A stretch of DNA of 64,000 nt. Origin: Shinella sp. CPCC 101442. GTDB taxonomy: Bacteria > Pseudomonadota > Alphaproteobacteria > Rhizobiales > Rhizobiaceae. Position numbers and translations under genes: made by a program. The notes beneath the pieces were generated by a model that did no database searches, was not told the origin of the DNA, and saw nothing but the letters and a program-made list of their open reading frames with translations. Location of the stretch: contig NZ_JALIQS010000004.1 in the NCBI RefSeq assembly GCF_024704725.1, positions 372,001-436,000 on the forward strand, read 5' to 3'. Shown here one piece after another: positions 61,847 to 64,000 of the stretch (position 1 is its first letter; the number at the start of each line of letters is the position of its first letter).

Positions 61847-62878
61847 ATGCCAAGACCGACGATCAAGACCATCGCACAGGAAACGGGCCTTTCGATCGCC
61901 ACCGTATCGAAAGCGCTGAACGACAGCCCGCAGGTGCGGCCGGAAACCCGCGCCCTCGTCGTTGCCGCGGCCGCGCGCGTCGGCTACCAGCTCAACATGC
62001 ACGGCGTGCAGCTGCGCACCGGCAAGACCTATCAGGTCGCCGCCATCATGACCGCGCCCGGCCCCAAGCAGAACGAATGGGAAGGCGTCGAATACGCCCA
62101 GCTCCTGAGCGGCATTTCCTGGGCGCTGGAGGATAGTCCCTACCGTGTCGCGCTCTATGCCGTGCGCACTTTCGAAGAGAGCCTGACCACCATCCGCCAG
62201 ATCGTCTCGCTGAAGAAGGCCGACGGCATCATCGTCTCCGGCACCCACGCAGACGATCCGCGCGTGCGTATCATGCAGGAGGCGGACTTTCCCTTCGTCA
62301 CCTATGGAACGACGATCCACAACGCGCCGCACGCCTATGTCGACGCCGACAATGAGCAGATGATCCGCCACGCGGTGGCGCGCCTTGCCGAGCGCGGCCA
62401 CCGCCGCATCGCGCTGATCAACCCGATGGCCGAACTCAGCTATTCGCTGACGCGCCTTCAAGCCTACCGCGGCGCTCTCGACGTAGCCGGGCTCTCCTTT
62501 GATCCGGCGCTCGTCGCGCACGGCCACCTCACGCCGGCCTTCGGTCGTGAAAACGTGCTTGTCATGTCCACGCGTCCGGATGCGCCGACCGCCTATATCT
62601 GCGCCAACGAAGCCTCCGCCCTGGGCGCCTTCTCCGGCTTCCACGCCCGCGGCCTCGTGCACGGCCGCGACGCCGTCATCAACGCGACCGACGACCTCAA
62701 TGTCAGCCAGTATTTCGCCCCGCCGATCACCACCTATTTCCTGCCGATCCACGAGCCGAGCGAAATGCTCGGTCGTTACATCCTGCGCCGCATGGAAGGC
62801 GAGGCGCCGCAGGCGCTGCAGACGCTCATCATGCCGAAATTGATCGAACGTTCGGATGATCGGCTGATGAGCGGCTAA
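61847..62878 (+). CDS. LacI-family transcription regulator
   Basis: The product has 343 residues from the ATG at 61847. The N-terminal helix-turn-helix and hinge are clear (TIKTIAQETGLSIATVSKAL, then RVGYQLN). A periplasmic-binding-like ligand domain of two lobes follows (YQVAAIMTAPG start, DGIIVSGTHADDPRV, GHRRIALINP). The ligand is likely a sugar but no target operon is visible, because a transposase interrupts the sequence immediately downstream. Confidence 0.92.
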   Translation: MPRPTIKTIAQETGLSIATVSKALNDSPQVRPETRALVVAAAARVGYQLNMHGVQLRTGKTYQVAAIMTAPGPKQNEWEGVEYAQLLSGISWALEDSPYRVALYAVRTFEESLTTIRQIVSLKKADGIIVSGTHADDPRVRIMQEADFPFVTYGTTIHNAPHAYVDADNEQMIRHAVARLAERGHRRIALINPMAELSYSLTRLQAYRGALDVAGLSFDPALVAHGHLTPAFGRENVLVMSTRPDAPTAYICANEASALGAFSGFHARGLVHGRDAVINATDDLNVSQYFAPPITTYFLPIHEPSEMLGRYILRRMEGEAPQALQTLIMPKLIERSDDRLMSG

Positions 62879-62945
62879 TGCTATAGTTGCATATTGGCAA
62901 ATCGTGATTTCTATTCGTGGTTTAGGCGGCGATGGATGATCGATC

Positions 62946-64000
62946 ATGGCGGTATCGGACTGGGTTGGGACGCTTCTTGACTGGCGACAGGCGCCAGCAG
63001 AACTGAAGCAGTCACTGGCGGCGGCGTTTAGGCGGCGGAGCAGCGGGAATCAGCGAGCGCTTTTATTGATGAGCTTCTGTCATGGGCGGAGCGCAAGACG
63101 GGCTGGATGCTGGCGGAAGAGGCTGGCCTTGATCGGCCCTATCGGTTGCAGTCACTTCTGGGGCGCTCATCCTGGTCGGCGGATGCGCTGTGTGATCGGG
63201 TTCGCCGGCATGTGATCGATGCGCTTGGTGAAGCCGATGGCGTGCTTGTGGTGGACGAGGCCGGTTTTGTGAAGGAGGGGGAGCATTCCGTCGGCGTAGC
63301 GCGGCAATACTCCGACACGGCCGGATGGGTGGAGAGCTGCCAGGTGGGTGTCTTTGCGGCCTACGCCAGCCGCCTCGGCCATACCCTCATCGACCGGCGG
63401 CTCTTTCTGCCCAAAGGATGTGCGGAGTGCCAAGCCCGGCGAGCGAAAGCCTGTGTGCCGGCGGATGTGGCTCTCGCCACCAAGCCAGCGCTGGCGCGTG
63501 AGATGGTCTCGTGCCTTCTCGATGAAGGCACTTCCCTGTGCTTTCGTGCTGGCGGACGCCCTCTATGGGCCGGGTTCCCAGTTCAGACGCATGCTGGAGA
63601 AGCGGGGGCAGGTTTATGTGCTGGCGATCCGGTCCAACCATGTCTTGCGGTTTCTGGAAGAGTGGCGGTTCGTACAAACCGATCCGGCAACACTTGTTGG
63701 CGATCTTGAAGCGCAGGCCTGGCAGCCGCTGTCGGCCGGCGAAGGCGCAAAGGGACCGCACCTCTACGGCTGGGTACGCCTGCCTCTCAACTGGGAAACC
63801 GAAGACAGTTTCGCGCGCTGGCTACTGGTGCGCCGTAGCCTGCGCGATCCCGACGCCGTCGCCTCTTACTTTGCCTACAGGCCAGCCGAAACCACGCTGG
63901 CGGAACTGGCCGCCGCTGCCGGACTGAGATGGACGATCGAGGAATGCTGCCTGCGCGCCAAAGACGATCTCGGTCTCGATCATTGCGAAGCGCGATATGA
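62946..64000 (+). pseudogene. IS701-family-like transposase, frameshifted and truncated by window edge
   Basis: Coding sequence is read in three pieces. From 62946 the frame gives ALLDWRQ-like start material (VGTLLDWRQAPAELKQSLAA). From about 63032 the frame shifts to give SWAERKTGWMLAEEAGLDRP and VLVVDEAGFVKEGEHSVGV, which contains a DDE-type Asp. Near 63540 it shifts back to the first frame with ADALYGPGSQFRRM and FVQTDPATLVGD, open to the window end. Two compensating frameshifts imply a dead element or sequencing errors. No terminal repeats identified. Confidence 0.75.

Overview
The window looks like a chromosomal stretch from a member of the Rhizobiaceae (Rhizobium/Agrobacterium/Ensifer/Shinella group). 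The evidence is the high G+C, the rpmH-rnpA-yidC-engB and phoR-pstSCAB-phoU-phoB blocks, gcrA with many CcrM (GANTC) sites, a SAM-II riboswitch in front of metZ, and DUF1236, DUF4189 and GcrA-type proteins. Genus and species cannot be fixed from sequence reading alone.

Layout. 1-7.6 kb: a secreted eight-EF-hand protein cut by the window edge, a HAD nucleotidase, two EamA transporters, argB, an ECF sigma/anti-sigma pair followed by a fasciclin protein, and engB. 7.7-10.1 kb: yidC, rnpA and rpmH. 10.5-14.2 kb: a chemoreceptor with a C-terminal NWEEF tail and an orphan histidine kinase, then tRNA-Arg(ACG). 14.6-21.8 kb: a Tat-exported esterase and a YtfQ-YtfR-YtfT-YjfF-type sugar ABC importer with a GntR regulator. 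21.9-26 kb: a lipoprotein hydrolase, a DUF1236 protein, a phosphodiesterase and a proline-racemase-family enzyme with a Ser/Cys active site. 26-30.5 kb: a Sel1-repeat protein, a FecR protein, a CHASE2-adenylate cyclase and a Crp/Fnr regulator, probably a cyclic-nucleotide signalling module. 31-38 kb: DoxX, pyrE, fructokinase, a glycosyltransferase, pgi and an acyl-CoA ligase. 38-46.4 kb: an AI-2E-family protein, small secreted proteins, two gene-poor stretches, a LuxR-type regulator, tRNA-Thr(CGT), nitronate monooxygenase, a membrane protein and ppk2. 46.5-54.3 kb: the complete Pho regulon core. 54.4-62.9 kb: gcrA, argD-argF-hslO, apaG, metZ, a dCTP deaminase-like gene and a LacI regulator. 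62.9-64 kb: a frameshifted IS701-like transposase running off the right edge.

The most useful non-coding signals are a SAM-II aptamer with an apparent terminator/antiterminator platform upstream of metZ, a cluster of six GANTC sites within about 110 bp between gcrA and argD, and two pairs of matching operator-like palindromes: fructokinase with pgi, and acyl-CoA ligase with nitronate monooxygenase. Hairpins follow the binding-protein gene in both ABC operons. No CRISPR array, prophage or clear defence island was seen. I found no wholly novel system. The FecR/CHASE2-cyclase/Crp/Sel1 cluster is the nearest thing to an under-described one.
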